Shown piece after piece: positions 7,652 to 16,668 of a stretch of 64,000 bases of DNA. Both the position numbers and the translations under genes were made by a program. A model generated the notes under the pieces. It saw only the letters and a program-made list of their open reading frames with translations, did no database searches and was not told the DNA's origin. Source of the stretch: Chitinophaga pinensis (lineage in GTDB: Bacteria > Bacteroidota > Bacteroidia > Chitinophagales > CAMDFR01); contig CAMDFR010000012.1 of assembly GCA_945897725.1 (NCBI GenBank), positions 1 through 64,000 of the forward strand, read 5' to 3'. Positions within the stretch are counted from its first letter, which is position 1. The number at the start of each line of letters is the position of its first letter.

Positions 7652-9096
7652 TGGTTTGTATGAAATCTAAATATGGTTTTTATATTATTTTATTGTTGAT
7701 GCTAGCTTCTAGTTACCATGCTAAAGCCAATATGGAGACTGCCTATGATTCCATTGCTATTATTAGTTATGATACCACTCAAATAACCCACAAAGTAAAA
7801 AGTGGTCAATCATTAATCTATATTGCCAATCTATATCACTGTCCAATCAATCTTTTGGTATCCATGAATAAGCTTCCTTCTAGGGAATATAAGGTGAAGA
7901 TTGATGAACGATTGCTAGTAAGAAAAATCACTAAGGTGGTTACCATAAAGTATATGATGCCGCTTGAAGAAATGAAAGAACCGATTGAAAAATTAAGTAC
8001 GGATAAAGTGGGATTAGATTCTTCTGTAAATATGCCTAAAGACACTGTGCTAGAAGATTCTGAGCCTATTGCTGAAATGTTAGATTCGAACAAATACGAT
8101 TCCAATCAAAGCGTGCTAGAGAAGGATAGTATTCAAATTGATGTAAAATCTAACGATAAGCTTGTCTCGACAGAAACACAAAAAAAACATCATCAAAAAG
8201 TCGATAAGAAGAAGAAAATACAGCATGCATCAGACCCAGAAGATAGCGTCATAACTTTTGACAATACGCTTGAACAAAAAGATTTACATGAAAAAGAGGC
8301 AACAATAAAAGCCACTAAAAAATCTAAAAATCAAACAGATAGCTCTCAGCTAGCAAAAGGAAGAATGCTAAAGGCGGTGGAGGTAAAGCAGGTTCGTGCA
8401 AAGACGAAAAGTAAATTTGGTATAGAAGTGAGCCAGCTGACCAAAGAAAAGGCAGCATTTTATTTGGCTCGAGCCATGAAAGCTATTGATATAAAGGATT
8501 ATAAATCAGCAGAAAAATACACCAAAAAAGCACTAGACATCAATCCTAATTATTGTGAGGCATGGATGTTACATGCCGATCTATATGGCATTTTTGGTTA
8601 TTTTGAAAAAGCTGTAAAAGACTATTCTAAGGCCATTGAAGCCAATCAAAGTATGGTTCCTGCTTACTATAACCGTGGCGTCATTTATCTAAAAATGTCT
8701 AATCTTGAAAATGCATTTTCAGATTTCAATAAAGCAATCGCATTAGATTCTAATTATATAGTCGCGATAGGTGGCCGAGCCTCTGTCAGCATGTATAAGA
8801 AGGATTTTCTCAATGCTATCATTGATTATAGTAGAATTATTCAACTCAATCCTTATTTTAATCCAGCCTATAAGGCAAGAGGAATTGCGAGACTAGAGGT
8901 AGGCGACTATACAGAAGCAGTCACCGATTTCAGTGAGTTCATTAAGAATGATAAAACTGATTCTTATGTTTATTATCAAAAGGGTTTGGCAGAGTTAAAA
9001 TCTGGTAAGATGTACGACAGTTGTATCGATTTTTTGAAAGCGGCAGACATGGGTTCTACTGATGCTAAAGCTGCGATCAAAAAGCATTGTGATTAA
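7651..9096 (+). CDS. LysM domain and TPR repeat protein, secreted/periplasmic
   Basis: About 481 residues. An N-terminal signal sequence ends near SSYHAKA; translation could also begin at ATG 7660, which gives a cleaner signal peptide. A LysM domain follows (THKVKSGQSLIYIANLY through INLLVSMNKLP, residues about 50-95), so it probably binds peptidoglycan. A long Ser/Thr/Lys/Asp-rich linker (about 110-255) leads to at least five TPR units (255-470), e.g. KSAEKYTKKALDINPNY and AFSDFNKAIALDSNY. It likely tethers partner proteins to the cell wall. The start overlaps the DUF721 stop, so it is probably in the recF transcript. Partner is unknown. Confidence 0.8.
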   Translation: MVCMKSKYGFYIILLLMLASSYHAKANMETAYDSIAIISYDTTQITHKVKSGQSLIYIANLYHCPINLLVSMNKLPSREYKVKIDERLLVRKITKVVTIKYMMPLEEMKEPIEKLSTDKVGLDSSVNMPKDTVLEDSEPIAEMLDSNKYDSNQSVLEKDSIQIDVKSNDKLVSTETQKKHHQKVDKKKKIQHASDPEDSVITFDNTLEQKDLHEKEATIKATKKSKNQTDSSQLAKGRMLKAVEVKQVRAKTKSKFGIEVSQLTKEKAAFYLARAMKAIDIKDYKSAEKYTKKALDINPNYCEAWMLHADLYGIFGYFEKAVKDYSKAIEANQSMVPAYYNRGVIYLKMSNLENAFSDFNKAIALDSNYIVAIGGRASVSMYKKDFLNAIIDYSRIIQLNPYFNPAYKARGIARLEVGDYTEAVTDFSEFIKNDKTDSYVYYQKGLAELKSGKMYDSCIDFLKAADMGSTDAKAAIKKHCD

Positions 9097-9349
9097 TACC
9101 TGTCTATACTGTTGGCCTTTCTTTCACTGAGCTTTTATCATGGCTCGAAAATCAGTTTTTTTTGACTCGATCAGAACGATCTGCAGCCGGAGTTGACTCA
9201 TTGTTCGACAAAAGAAGTTATTGAAAATTGGATTCAAACAATAATAATCACATTCTCTTCAAGAATGAATCATCAATGAAACTCTAGAACGGTGAAACGG
9301 AATACAAGAAGAAAATAGAAGGGCAAAACTCAATGCCAAGCACCTATAC

Positions 9350-9673
9350 TTATTTAGTATTAGGAACTGAAGTTGGACCTTTGTATTTGTTGATGTTTTT
9401 CTCAACATCTGTTTTTTCTATTTTTGTAGTACCACTAGAAACCTTTGTGGTCGATTTAGTCATCCAAGCAGCACTTAAACAAATAACAAGCATAGCTCCT
9501 GCAAGGTACCAAGTAGCTTTTTCAACAACATCAGTTGATTTTGATGCTCCAAATATCTGATTGCCAATACCACCCATTTGGCTATTCAAACCACCACCTT
9601 TAGGATTTTGTATCAACACCACTAAGCCTAATAAAACGGATGCTACAATTGCTGCTAATAAAATAACTATCAT
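9350..9673 (-). CDS. secG: Preprotein translocase subunit SecG
   Basis: Small SecYEG subunit, 107 residues, with two transmembrane helices (residues 2-21 and about 53-72) separated by the SecG signature loop QNPKGGGLNSQMGGIG. The C-terminal extension is charged and Lys/Thr-rich (IEKTDVEKNINKYKGP), common in Bacteroidota SecG. It lies 11 bases behind the TPR protein gene and ends the miaB - lptE - secG run of genes. A convergent gap of about 250 bases separates it from the LysM-TPR gene; no clear terminator was found there. Confidence 0.95.
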   Translation of the reverse strand: MIVILLAAIVASVLLGLVVLIQNPKGGGLNSQMGGIGNQIFGASKSTDVVEKATWYLAGAMLVICLSAAWMTKSTTKVSSGTTKIEKTDVEKNINKYKGPTSVPNTK

Positions 9674-9684
9674 TTTTTATTTAT

Positions 9685-10806
9685 TTACCTTTTAGTAATT
9701 AATTCAATTTGGAGTGCAAAGAAACTGCTTTTTTCTGGATATTTCAACAATAATTTTTTGTATGCTAAAATTGCTTTATCCTTTTTGCCTTGTTTAAGGT
9801 ATAATTTCGCTAATGTTTCAGTCACTAGGTCATCAGCAGGAAGATAATTCGCTCCACTTTTCTCTTTCAAAGCTGCTGTGATGTCAGGGCTCTTTTCCTT
9901 TCGTTTAATCTGCTGCTCAATAAAGTTATTTACCTGATTGACTTGATTGTCTGTAAGGTCTTTTTCAAAAGCGAATAAATCATATGGCGTATTCGTTTTG
10001 ATGATAAAATCTAGTTCATCAATTTGTGACTCTTCTTCAGATTTCTCTACTTTTTCTGCACGGATGTCTTTTTCTTTCATGCTTTGGATAATAGGTTTTT
10101 CAATAATTTCTTCTGCTTCAATGGCCTCGCTTGACTCTTCTTTTTTGAAGTTTTGCAACCAATCATTGAAGGAGTGAGGAACAGCAAAATCTATCTTAAT
10201 ATTTGCTTCATTGGTATTTTCGATTGTTTCTACCTTCTGCTCATCAATTGCTTCTTGCGCTGCAATGGAAGGTTCATTGAATGCGATTTCATTGCTGTCG
10301 ATAGTCTCAGCCGGTAAGTCATTCGAAGCTTCGTTGCTGTCTGTTGGCTGGTCTTGCTCTTCAATATGCTCATCATTTGATGTAGGTTCCTCTGCTGTAG
10401 CAACGTCGGTGCTTAACGGACCCTGATCGATAGCATTCAGAACAACGTTCTCTTCCTCCATCAAAGTTTCCACGTTTTCAGTAGCTTCTACCACCAAAGG
10501 CTCAAGAATTTCTGTTGGAAGTTTTGCTGCTTCTGTAAGTGTGACTTCGCTTGCTTCTAGTACAGTATTTTTTGACGCTTCCTTCTCCAAATCGACGCTG
10601 CTAAGTAGGTCAAATAGTACTTCTCTTTTATACAATCTGATGGCAGATTGATTCAGTTGTTTTTCAAATAAAGGATTGGATATATCTTGGTACTTTTTAG
10701 ATAAAAGTAATTGATAGGTACTACACCATGGATATTGTGCTACAAGGGTCTCCAGCTCTTGTGTTGATTTGCTATATGCAGTACTTTTCTGTAATTTACT
10801 TACCAT
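9685..10806 (-). CDS. Uncharacterised protein with acidic linker and C-terminal TPR-like helices
   Basis: 373 residues, no signal peptide. The N-terminal 70 residues are helical with the pattern QELETLVAQYPWCSTYQLLLSKKY, typical of a Bacteroidota family found between lptE and secG. Residues about 80-230 are a low-complexity Glu/Asp/Ala/Thr-rich linker. The C-terminus (about 320-370) holds TPR-like helices, KLYLKQGKKDKAILAYKKLLLKYP. Its start overlaps the end of lptE by 7 bases, so it is translationally coupled. Function is unknown; the conserved position suggests a link with envelope assembly. Confidence 0.7.
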   Translation of the reverse strand: MVSKLQKSTAYSKSTQELETLVAQYPWCSTYQLLLSKKYQDISNPLFEKQLNQSAIRLYKREVLFDLLSSVDLEKEASKNTVLEASEVTLTEAAKLPTEILEPLVVEATENVETLMEEENVVLNAIDQGPLSTDVATAEEPTSNDEHIEEQDQPTDSNEASNDLPAETIDSNEIAFNEPSIAAQEAIDEQKVETIENTNEANIKIDFAVPHSFNDWLQNFKKEESSEAIEAEEIIEKPIIQSMKEKDIRAEKVEKSEEESQIDELDFIIKTNTPYDLFAFEKDLTDNQVNQVNNFIEQQIKRKEKSPDITAALKEKSGANYLPADDLVTETLAKLYLKQGKKDKAILAYKKLLLKYPEKSSFFALQIELITKR

Positions 10807-11303
10807 TTTACCAATGCCTTATTAAAAATATCTTCTACCAATTGGGTATTCAGTTCCTTTAGTTTAGTATCTTCTACTGCACTTAAACTTTGTGAACTTT
10901 CGTATTGAGCATATTTTTTAAACTCTTGACTCCACTTATCTTTTGGGTCAAGTGTATTCACATAATCTACTTGAATAGTGATGGTAATCTCTACCAAAGC
11001 AGAGGTTTCACCTGCCACAGCAGCCTTTGGTTTTACCGTATAATTAGAAATATAACCACTAATTTTCAACTCTCCGGCGTTATCAACCAATTTTAAATTC
11101 CCCTCTGTAGTAAACTTTTGCTTGATGGCTTCTGTAAACAAGGTGCTTGCTTTCATAGGAGCATTTGGCGCCTTGTTGCTAAAGATACCTATGGAAATGG
11201 TCTTAGCACTGGTATTAGCGCCTGTAAAGCTATATACACCACAGGAATTGGTAAATATGGTCATCATCAAAAATAAAAGGAAGACCAAGGATTTATTCCA
11301 CAT
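10800..11303 (-). CDS. lptE: LptE-like LPS-assembly lipoprotein
   Basis: LptE family, the outer-membrane lipoprotein plug of LptD in LPS export. With the start at ATG 11303 it has 167 residues and a lipoprotein signal (MWNKSLVFLLFLMMTIF, then TNSC); the Cys is the lipidation site although the lipobox is loose. An in-frame ATG at 11333 would add ten residues and overlap the upstream gene by 17 bases, so it was not chosen. Body features: SIGIFSNKAP, a middle strand with FTEAIKQKF, and the LptE-like LKISGYISNYTVKPKA. It is in an operon with the sigma-54 activator upstream. Confidence 0.8.
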   Translation of the reverse strand: MWNKSLVFLLFLMMTIFTNSCGVYSFTGANTSAKTISIGIFSNKAPNAPMKASTLFTEAIKQKFTTEGNLKLVDNAGELKISGYISNYTVKPKAAVAGETSALVEITITIQVDYVNTLDPKDKWSQEFKKYAQYESSQSLSAVEDTKLKELNTQLVEDIFNKALVKW

Positions 11304-11316
11304 TTTTATGAGTCCT

Positions 11317-12576
11317 TTAATCATCAATTCCATATTCCTTAATTTTTCTATAAAGTGTCCGCTCTGAAATGCCTAAATCATTGGCTGCGTTTTTTCTCTT
11401 TCCTTTGTGTTTCTTCAAAGCTCGAAGAATCAATTCCTTTTCCTTGTCCTCAATAGAAAGCGATTCATCAATGGTTTCTGCTGATTGATAATGGCTCTTC
11501 TCGGCTAAAATGATTGGCTGTGAACCGCTTTGAACCGTTGAGCTATGCTCATCATGTCGTATTACAGGTGAGGATGGATAGTAAGCCTGACCCTGTCCTA
11601 TATCTCCACTATTATAAGCAGAAACTAATGGCGCTGTAGTGCCCATCGAAAGCATATATTGTTTCAGATCATTGACATCTTTTTTGATATCAAACAACAT
11701 TTTATAAAGCAACTCTCTTTCTGAAAAGTTATTACCACCACCATTATTTGTATTTCCATCACTAAAATCCATTACTGCTGGTGTTTTTGAAACGGTAAAA
11801 TCAGGTATAAATCGAATGAATTCATCTGCATACACAATTTTATCTTTCGCTAACACTGAAATTTGTTCTGCAATATTTTTGAGCTGTCGAACATTGCCAG
11901 GCCAATTATATTTTAGCAACAATCTTCGGGCGTCATCATCTAATTGAATAATGGGTGTTTTGTTTTTCTCAGAAAAATCTATGCAGAATTTTCTGAAAAG
12001 TAAATAGATATCCTCACCTCTATCTCTTAAGGAAGGAATTTCAATGGGCACAGTACTTAAACGATAATATAAATCTTCTCTAAATTTTCCTTTCTGTACC
12101 GATTCCATCAGGTTTACATTGGTGGCAGCCACCACTCGAACATCCGTTTTTTGTGAAACAGATGAGCCTACTTTGATAAACTCACCACTCTCCAATACGC
12201 GCAGCAATCTTGCCTGCGTTCCTAGAGGCATTTCACCAATTTCATCTAAAAAAATAGTGCCACCATCCACTGATTCAAAATAGCCTTTTCGCTTTTCACC
12301 CGCTCCTGTGAAAGAACCTTTCTCGTGCCCGAATAACTCCGAGTCTATGGTGCCTTCTGGAATCGCTCCGCAGTTTACAGCAATAAAGGGGTTGTGTTTA
12401 CGCGGACTCAACTGATGTAAAATTTGAGAAAAAATTTCCTTTCCTACGCCACTTTCTCCTGTAATCAATACCGATAAATTCGTTGGCGCTACTCTGTCTG
12501 CCACACTCAATGCATAATTGAGGGCTGGTGAGTTACCAATGATTCCGAATCTTTGCTTTAATGTTTGTAAATCCAA
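11317..12576 (-). CDS. Sigma-54-interacting AAA+ transcriptional activator (Fis-type HTH, no receiver)
   Basis: Bacterial enhancer-binding protein of 419 residues when started at TTG 12576, giving MDLQTLKQRFGIIGNSP, the usual N-terminus of this Bacteroidota family; the longer ATG form (12630) would overlap miaB by 43 bases. Walker A GESGVGKE (40-47), the sigma-54 contact loop GSFTGA (87-92, a variant of GAFTGA), Walker B GGTIFLDEIGEM, arginine fingers and WPGNVRQL are all present. A Fis-type helix-turn-helix closes the protein (KGKRKNAANDLGISERTLYRKI). No receiver or other sensory domain precedes the AAA+ domain, so its trigger is not apparent. Confidence 0.9.
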   Translation of the reverse strand: MDLQTLKQRFGIIGNSPALNYALSVADRVAPTNLSVLITGESGVGKEIFSQILHQLSPRKHNPFIAVNCGAIPEGTIDSELFGHEKGSFTGAGEKRKGYFESVDGGTIFLDEIGEMPLGTQARLLRVLESGEFIKVGSSVSQKTDVRVVAATNVNLMESVQKGKFREDLYYRLSTVPIEIPSLRDRGEDIYLLFRKFCIDFSEKNKTPIIQLDDDARRLLLKYNWPGNVRQLKNIAEQISVLAKDKIVYADEFIRFIPDFTVSKTPAVMDFSDGNTNNGGGNNFSERELLYKMLFDIKKDVNDLKQYMLSMGTTAPLVSAYNSGDIGQGQAYYPSSPVIRHDEHSSTVQSGSQPIILAEKSHYQSAETIDESLSIEDKEKELILRALKKHKGKRKNAANDLGISERTLYRKIKEYGIDD

Positions 12577-12587
12577 TATGCTTAATT

Positions 12588-14087
12588 TTATAATGCTACT
12601 ATTTTTCCTAATAAGGTACCAGAGGTGCAAGATTCAACCTTTACCATTACATAATCTCCTGCTTTGTGCCCCGCTCTAGCAAAGACACAAACTTTATTGT
12701 GATCTGTTCTTCCATACAAATCGGCCTCATCTTTTTTTGAATTACCTTCGATCAATACCTCAAATATTTTACCGACGTCTTTCAAATTACTTTCGTAGGA
12801 GTTTTTACGATGTAAATCTACCAAGGTTTGTAAGCGTTGTTTTTTAATTTCCTCCGGAACATCATCCTTAAATTTCTTAGCGGCCAAGGTGCCTGGTCTT
12901 TCTGAGTAATAATACATGTACGCAAGGTCATATTTTACTTCCCTTACAATGTCCATGGTTGCCTCAAATTCCTCCTCCGTTTCCCCACAAAAACCAACGA
13001 TGATATCTGTAGAAATACCACAATCTGGTAGTATTCTTTTTACTGCTTCCAAACGATTCATGTACCATGCTTTGGTATAGGTTCTGTTCATTCTTTCTAA
13101 ACAAGCATCACTGCCACTTTGCACAGGAAGATGTATATAGTTGCAGATGTTTTTATACTTAGCCATTACATAAAGTACGTCATCTAGCATATCCTTAGGA
13201 TGTGAAGTGGAGAAACGTATGCGCATTCCAGATGCTTCAATAGCAACCATTTCAAGCAAATTCGCAAAATTAACCACATCATCTGTGTCCTTCAAGTCTA
13301 TCAATTTCTTACCTCGTACTGTTTCATCTTCGCTCCATCTATAGGAATCTACATTTTGTCCTAATAGCGTAATCTCTTTAAACCCTCTAGCCTTAAGGTC
13401 TTTCACCTCCTCCATAATAGAGGCTGGTGGGCGACTTCTTTCACGTCCTCGTGTATAAGGCACCACACAAAATGCACACATATTGTCACAACCTCGCATA
13501 ATGGAAACAAAGGCAGAAATACCATTAGAAGATAATCTCACAGGATTGATATCGGCATAAGTTTCTTCTCTCGACAGCAATACATTCACTGCTTTTTGTC
13601 CTCCTTCCGCTTCTTCAATAAGGTCCGGTAATGTACGATAAGAATCAGGTCCAGCTACAATGTCAACCAGTTTTTCTTCTACCAATAATTGCTCTTTCAT
13701 GCGCTCAGCCATGCAACCTAATACACCTATGATGGCTCCAGGATTTCTTTTTTTTATGACCTTAATATTGGCAAGTCGCTTGCGAATCGTCTGCTCAGCC
13801 TTATCTCGAATAGAACAAGTGTTGATAAATACTATATCTGCCTCATTATAATCTCTGGTACCGTCATAGCCTTTGGAAGTTAAGATGGAGGCAACTATCT
13901 CACTATCATTAAAATTCATTGCACAGCCATAACTTTCAATATAAAACTTTTTCCCATTGCTTACCACACCCTCAGGTCTCGATATAACAAGGGTTTCGCC
14001 TTGTCTCGTCTCATCGTGTACTAAGCTATCACTTTTGTATAACTCCATTTTTTTATCCCAGGTTTTAAACGTTGCAAACTTACTCAT
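12588..14087 (-). CDS. miaB: tRNA-2-methylthio-N6-isopentenyladenosine37 methylthiotransferase
   Basis: Radical SAM enzyme that adds the methylthio group to i6A37 of tRNA. 499 residues. The N-terminal MTTase domain carries the auxiliary-cluster cysteines C55, C91 and C125; the radical SAM triad is C200, C204, C207 ([19 protein letters not shown]). A TRAM domain ends the protein ([11 protein letters not shown] ... [13 protein letters not shown]). The N-terminus is about 45 residues longer than in E. coli. Starts the minus-strand run that continues to secG. Confidence 0.95.
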   Translation of the reverse strand: MSKFATFKTWDKKMELYKSDSLVHDETRQGETLVISRPEGVVSNGKKFYIESYGCAMNFNDSEIVASILTSKGYDGTRDYNEADIVFINTCSIRDKAEQTIRKRLANIKVIKKRNPGAIIGVLGCMAERMKEQLLVEEKLVDIVAGPDSYRTLPDLIEEAEGGQKAVNVLLSREETYADINPVRLSSNGISAFVSIMRGCDNMCAFCVVPYTRGRERSRPPASIMEEVKDLKARGFKEITLLGQNVDSYRWSEDETVRGKKLIDLKDTDDVVNFANLLEMVAIEASGMRIRFSTSHPKDMLDDVLYVMAKYKNICNYIHLPVQSGSDACLERMNRTYTKAWYMNRLEAVKRILPDCGISTDIIVGFCGETEEEFEATMDIVREVKYDLAYMYYYSERPGTLAAKKFKDDVPEEIKKQRLQTLVDLHRKNSYESNLKDVGKIFEVLIEGNSKKDEADLYGRTDHNKVCVFARAGHKAGDYVMVKVESCTSGTLLGKIVAL

Positions 14088-14163
14088 TTTATCTCTAATG
14101 GTGACATATTGTCAGTTTTTTATTCCTTAATTTTGTTAATAAGCCCGTGAATGATATTTATCA

Positions 14164-14219
14164 TTGTTTAATTGATTTATCTATGCTTAACTTTGTATTG
14201 TAATCAAAATACAAGTTAA
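14164..14219 (+). promoter_or_regulatory. Desaturase promoter overlapped by an inverted repeat
   Basis: TAACTTTG (14188-14195) is a perfect TAnnTTTG -7 element with an ATTG about 21 bases upstream. An almost perfect inverted repeat, TTAACTTTGTATT (14187-14199) and AATACAAGTTAA (14208-14219), covers the -7 box and the short leader, ending three bases before the ATG. It could be an operator or a leader hairpin. Confidence 0.5.
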
Positions 14220-14222
14220 ATT

Positions 14223-15269
14223 ATGAACGTAGTAACGGATCAATTTAAAGAGGACTTTAAGAATTGGAATTCAAATTTGAAGAAATATCAAATTCCAAAT
14301 ACAAAAAAGGCAATCACACAGATTGCAAACAGTTTTGCTTTTTTCTTGGGCTTGATGGCTTTACAGCTCTATCTTTTCGACAAGTCTGTTTTATTTTCTA
14401 TTGCCATCGCCATTCTGAATGGTTTTATGTTGGGTCGTATTTTTATCATTCAACACGATTGTGGTCATCGTTCTTTTACCAAGAACCAGACTGTAAATAA
14501 TATTATCGGCACCATCTGTAGTGTATGCACTATTATTCCTTATAAATATTGGGCTCAATCGCACAGTTTTCATCATGCACACAATGGTCAATTAGAATAT
14601 TCAGATATCGGTGATATCAAATGTTTGACAGTGGAAGAATATTCAAAGCTTAGCATGAAAGGAAAAATCTTTTATCGAATTTACCGTAGTCCATTCTATC
14701 TCTTCACTGTCGGTGGTTTTATCTATGTAGTGTTATACAATAGATTCGCTGTGTTGAAGCAAGATTATTTTAAAGCTGTGAGAGAATCTGTGAGCTGGAG
14801 CAATATCGCTTTTGTTGTCATTTATGGTGTACTCGCTTATTTCATTGGACCAAAAAAATTCTTTATTGTACAAGGAATTAATTTATTTTTCTTCGGTACT
14901 TATGCTTTATGGTTCTTTTATATCCAACATCAATATGAAAATATCTACAAGAGTGGCAAGGATAATTGGGATTATGTAGTGTCTGCCGTGAAAGGAAGTA
15001 CCTACTATAAATTGCCTTGGGTTGGCCGTTTCTTATCTGGAAACATTGGCTTTCATGCCATTCACCACCTTTGTCCAACGATTCCAAATTACAATTTAGA
15101 AAAATGTAATGATGAAAACCCAGCCTTCGAAAAACATGCCCCTACCATCACATTTTGGCAAAGTCTAAAAACAGTGAACGCAAATCTTTGGGATGACAAA
15201 AATTTAAAAATGATTTCTTTCGGAGATTATAGTCGGTTGAAGAAACAAGAGTTGCTAAGCAATCAATAA
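14223..15269 (+). CDS. Membrane fatty acid desaturase
   Basis: Di-iron acyl-lipid or acyl-CoA desaturase, 348 residues, with hydrophobic segments around residues 35-75, 150-170, 195-215 and 215-240. The three histidine boxes are HDCGH (78-82), HSFHH (114-118) and HAIHH (278-282); spacing matches the DesA/Des5-like family (PF00487). It introduces double bonds to keep membranes fluid, with ferredoxin or a similar electron donor encoded elsewhere. It is monocistronic, with its own promoter and a strong terminator. Regiospecificity cannot be told; carotenoid ketolases share the histidine boxes but are shorter. Confidence 0.9.
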   Translation: MNVVTDQFKEDFKNWNSNLKKYQIPNTKKAITQIANSFAFFLGLMALQLYLFDKSVLFSIAIAILNGFMLGRIFIIQHDCGHRSFTKNQTVNNIIGTICSVCTIIPYKYWAQSHSFHHAHNGQLEYSDIGDIKCLTVEEYSKLSMKGKIFYRIYRSPFYLFTVGGFIYVVLYNRFAVLKQDYFKAVRESVSWSNIAFVVIYGVLAYFIGPKKFFIVQGINLFFFGTYALWFFYIQHQYENIYKSGKDNWDYVVSAVKGSTYYKLPWVGRFLSGNIGFHAIHHLCPTIPNYNLEKCNDENPAFEKHAPTITFWQSLKTVNANLWDDKNLKMISFGDYSRLKKQELLSNQ

Positions 15270-15274
15270 ATCAT

Positions 15275-15309
15275 AAAAGACTCGTTATATACGGGTCTTT
15301 TTTTTTGCC
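15275..15309 (+). terminator. Rho-independent terminator of the desaturase gene
   Basis: Stem AAAAGACTCG (15275-15284) / CGGGTCTTTT (15292-15301) with one T-G pair, loop TTATATA, followed by a run of T. It begins six bases past the stop codon. Confidence 0.85.
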
Positions 15310-15694
15310 TGCCCACTGTGCTTATTTGTTTTGTTCTATTTCTTCAAAATAGGGTATTTCTGCAATAGCGTGCCTATTCTTAAAACTATAAATGAGCATG
15401 CAAAACTCAGCTCCAATAATTATTTTTGATATAGACTCAAACTCCTCGTGGTCCTGCTCTTCACTGCTATCTTTTTATTTTTAAAAATCAAAAAAATAAA
15501 AAGGATATTCGTTTCGATCAGTCAGGCACTCTGATATTGTTCACGGTGTATTTGTCGTTCTATAGTTAATAAAAACAGCTCAATGTTGCGGGTTTAAAAA
15601 AGGAAAGCATTCCTTCTCAAAGCTTGATCTGAAAACATAAATCATCAAGTAGAAGATGATTTTAAGAGGCTGAACGTTCATCTAGAAAAATTTT
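15310..15694. other. Convergent gap with a possible extragenic element (copy D)
   Basis: No credible gene. At 15440-15540 there is a 12-bp inverted repeat CTTTTTATTTTT (15471-15482) / AAAAATAAAAAG (15492-15503) flanked by GTCCTGCTCTTCACTGCTATC on the left and GGATATTCGTTTCGATCAGTCAGGC on the right. The flanks recall the tails of the GC-rich extragenic elements elsewhere in this window, so this may be a decayed, AT-rich copy. The remainder shows nothing. Confidence 0.3.
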
Positions 15695-16636
15695 CTAGAC
15701 ATTTTCAATCACGATATTTTTTAGCATATCCTCTGTCATTTTATCTAAATCGAACTGCGGTTTCCAATTCCAATCTGCTGAAGCAACTGATGCGTCAATG
15801 CTTTGAGGCCAAGAATTGGCAATGGCTTGACGGAAATCAGGCTGATAATCAATACTAAAATCTGGAATTATTTTTTGAATAGAGGCACAAACCTCTTTTG
15901 GCGAAAAGGACATAGCGCTTAGATTATAGCTATCCTTAACCGTTAAAGTGTTTTTTGAGGCTTCCATCAAATCGATCGTCCCTCTTATAGCATCTGGCAT
16001 ATACATCATAGGTAGGTAGGTATTTTCTTCCAAAAAACAAGTGTATTTTTTGTTTTCCTTGGCTTCAAAATAGATGTCTACTGCATAATCTGTGGTGCCA
16101 CCTCCAGCTTTGGTTTTATAACTAATCAAGCCAGGATATCTAACAGATCTGATATCTGTATTTTTTTTGAGATTATAATAGCGTGCCCAACCTTCGCCTG
16201 CCAATTTGCTAATGCCATATATGGAAGTAGGATCTGTATTGCAAAATTGTGGTGTATTTATCTTAGGACTATTCGGTCCAAATACCGCAATACTGCTCGG
16301 AAAAAATACTTTGCTGATATTATGTTGAACCGTATTTTCTAGAACGTTGAATAGGCCTTCCATATTTATCTTCCACGCAAGCGCTGGATTTTTTTCTGAT
16401 GTGCCAGAAAGCAAAGCGGCAAGGTGATAGATTTGAGTTACCTTATTTTTTTGTATAATTTCATGCAGTTTGTTACCATCTGTAATATCTAAAATTTCGA
16501 AGCGACTGTCTGTGTCATTCTCTCTTATATCTGATGCTATCACATTATCTTCGCCATAATTTTTTCTTAAGGCTAATACTAACTCACTGCCTATTTGACC
16601 ATTTGCTCCGGTTACTAAAATCGTTTCTGATGTCAT
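15695..16636 (-). CDS. L-threonine 3-dehydrogenase, extended SDR type
   Basis: NAD-dependent epimerase/dehydratase-fold protein of 313 residues. It has the Rossmann motif TGANGQIG, the catalytic YGISK, the substrate-loop SSIAVFGP and the family-specific YPGLISYKTKAGGGTTDYAV, which is diagnostic of the SDR-type threonine dehydrogenase known from Flavobacterium and Cupriavidus. It oxidises L-threonine to 2-amino-3-oxobutyrate, which a separate lyase (not in the window) converts to glycine and acetyl-CoA. It is divergent from the methyltransferase at 16669 with only 32 bases between starts. Confidence 0.88.
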   Translation of the reverse strand: MTSETILVTGANGQIGSELVLALRKNYGEDNVIASDIRENDTDSRFEILDITDGNKLHEIIQKNKVTQIYHLAALLSGTSEKNPALAWKINMEGLFNVLENTVQHNISKVFFPSSIAVFGPNSPKINTPQFCNTDPTSIYGISKLAGEGWARYYNLKKNTDIRSVRYPGLISYKTKAGGGTTDYAVDIYFEAKENKKYTCFLEENTYLPMMYMPDAIRGTIDLMEASKNTLTVKDSYNLSAMSFSPKEVCASIQKIIPDFSIDYQPDFRQAIANSWPQSIDASVASADWNWKPQFDLDKMTEDMLKNIVIENV

Positions 16637-16648
16637 TGTTTTTTATCT

Positions 16649-16656
16649 TATTTTTG
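16649..16656 (+). promoter_or_regulatory. -7 element in the threonine dehydrogenase / methyltransferase divergent gap
   Basis: TATTTTTG matches TAnnTTTG and lies 12 bases before the ATG at 16669, implying a very short leader. Confidence 0.4.
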
Positions 16657-16668
16657 TAAGTAAATAGT

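Noticed and set aside
9097-9349. Possible further copy of the extragenic element between the LysM-TPR gene and secG
   Set aside because: Some words (CTTTCTTTCACTGAGC, CTGCAGCCGGAG) look similar, but no head, no pairing stem and no consistent layout could be shown.
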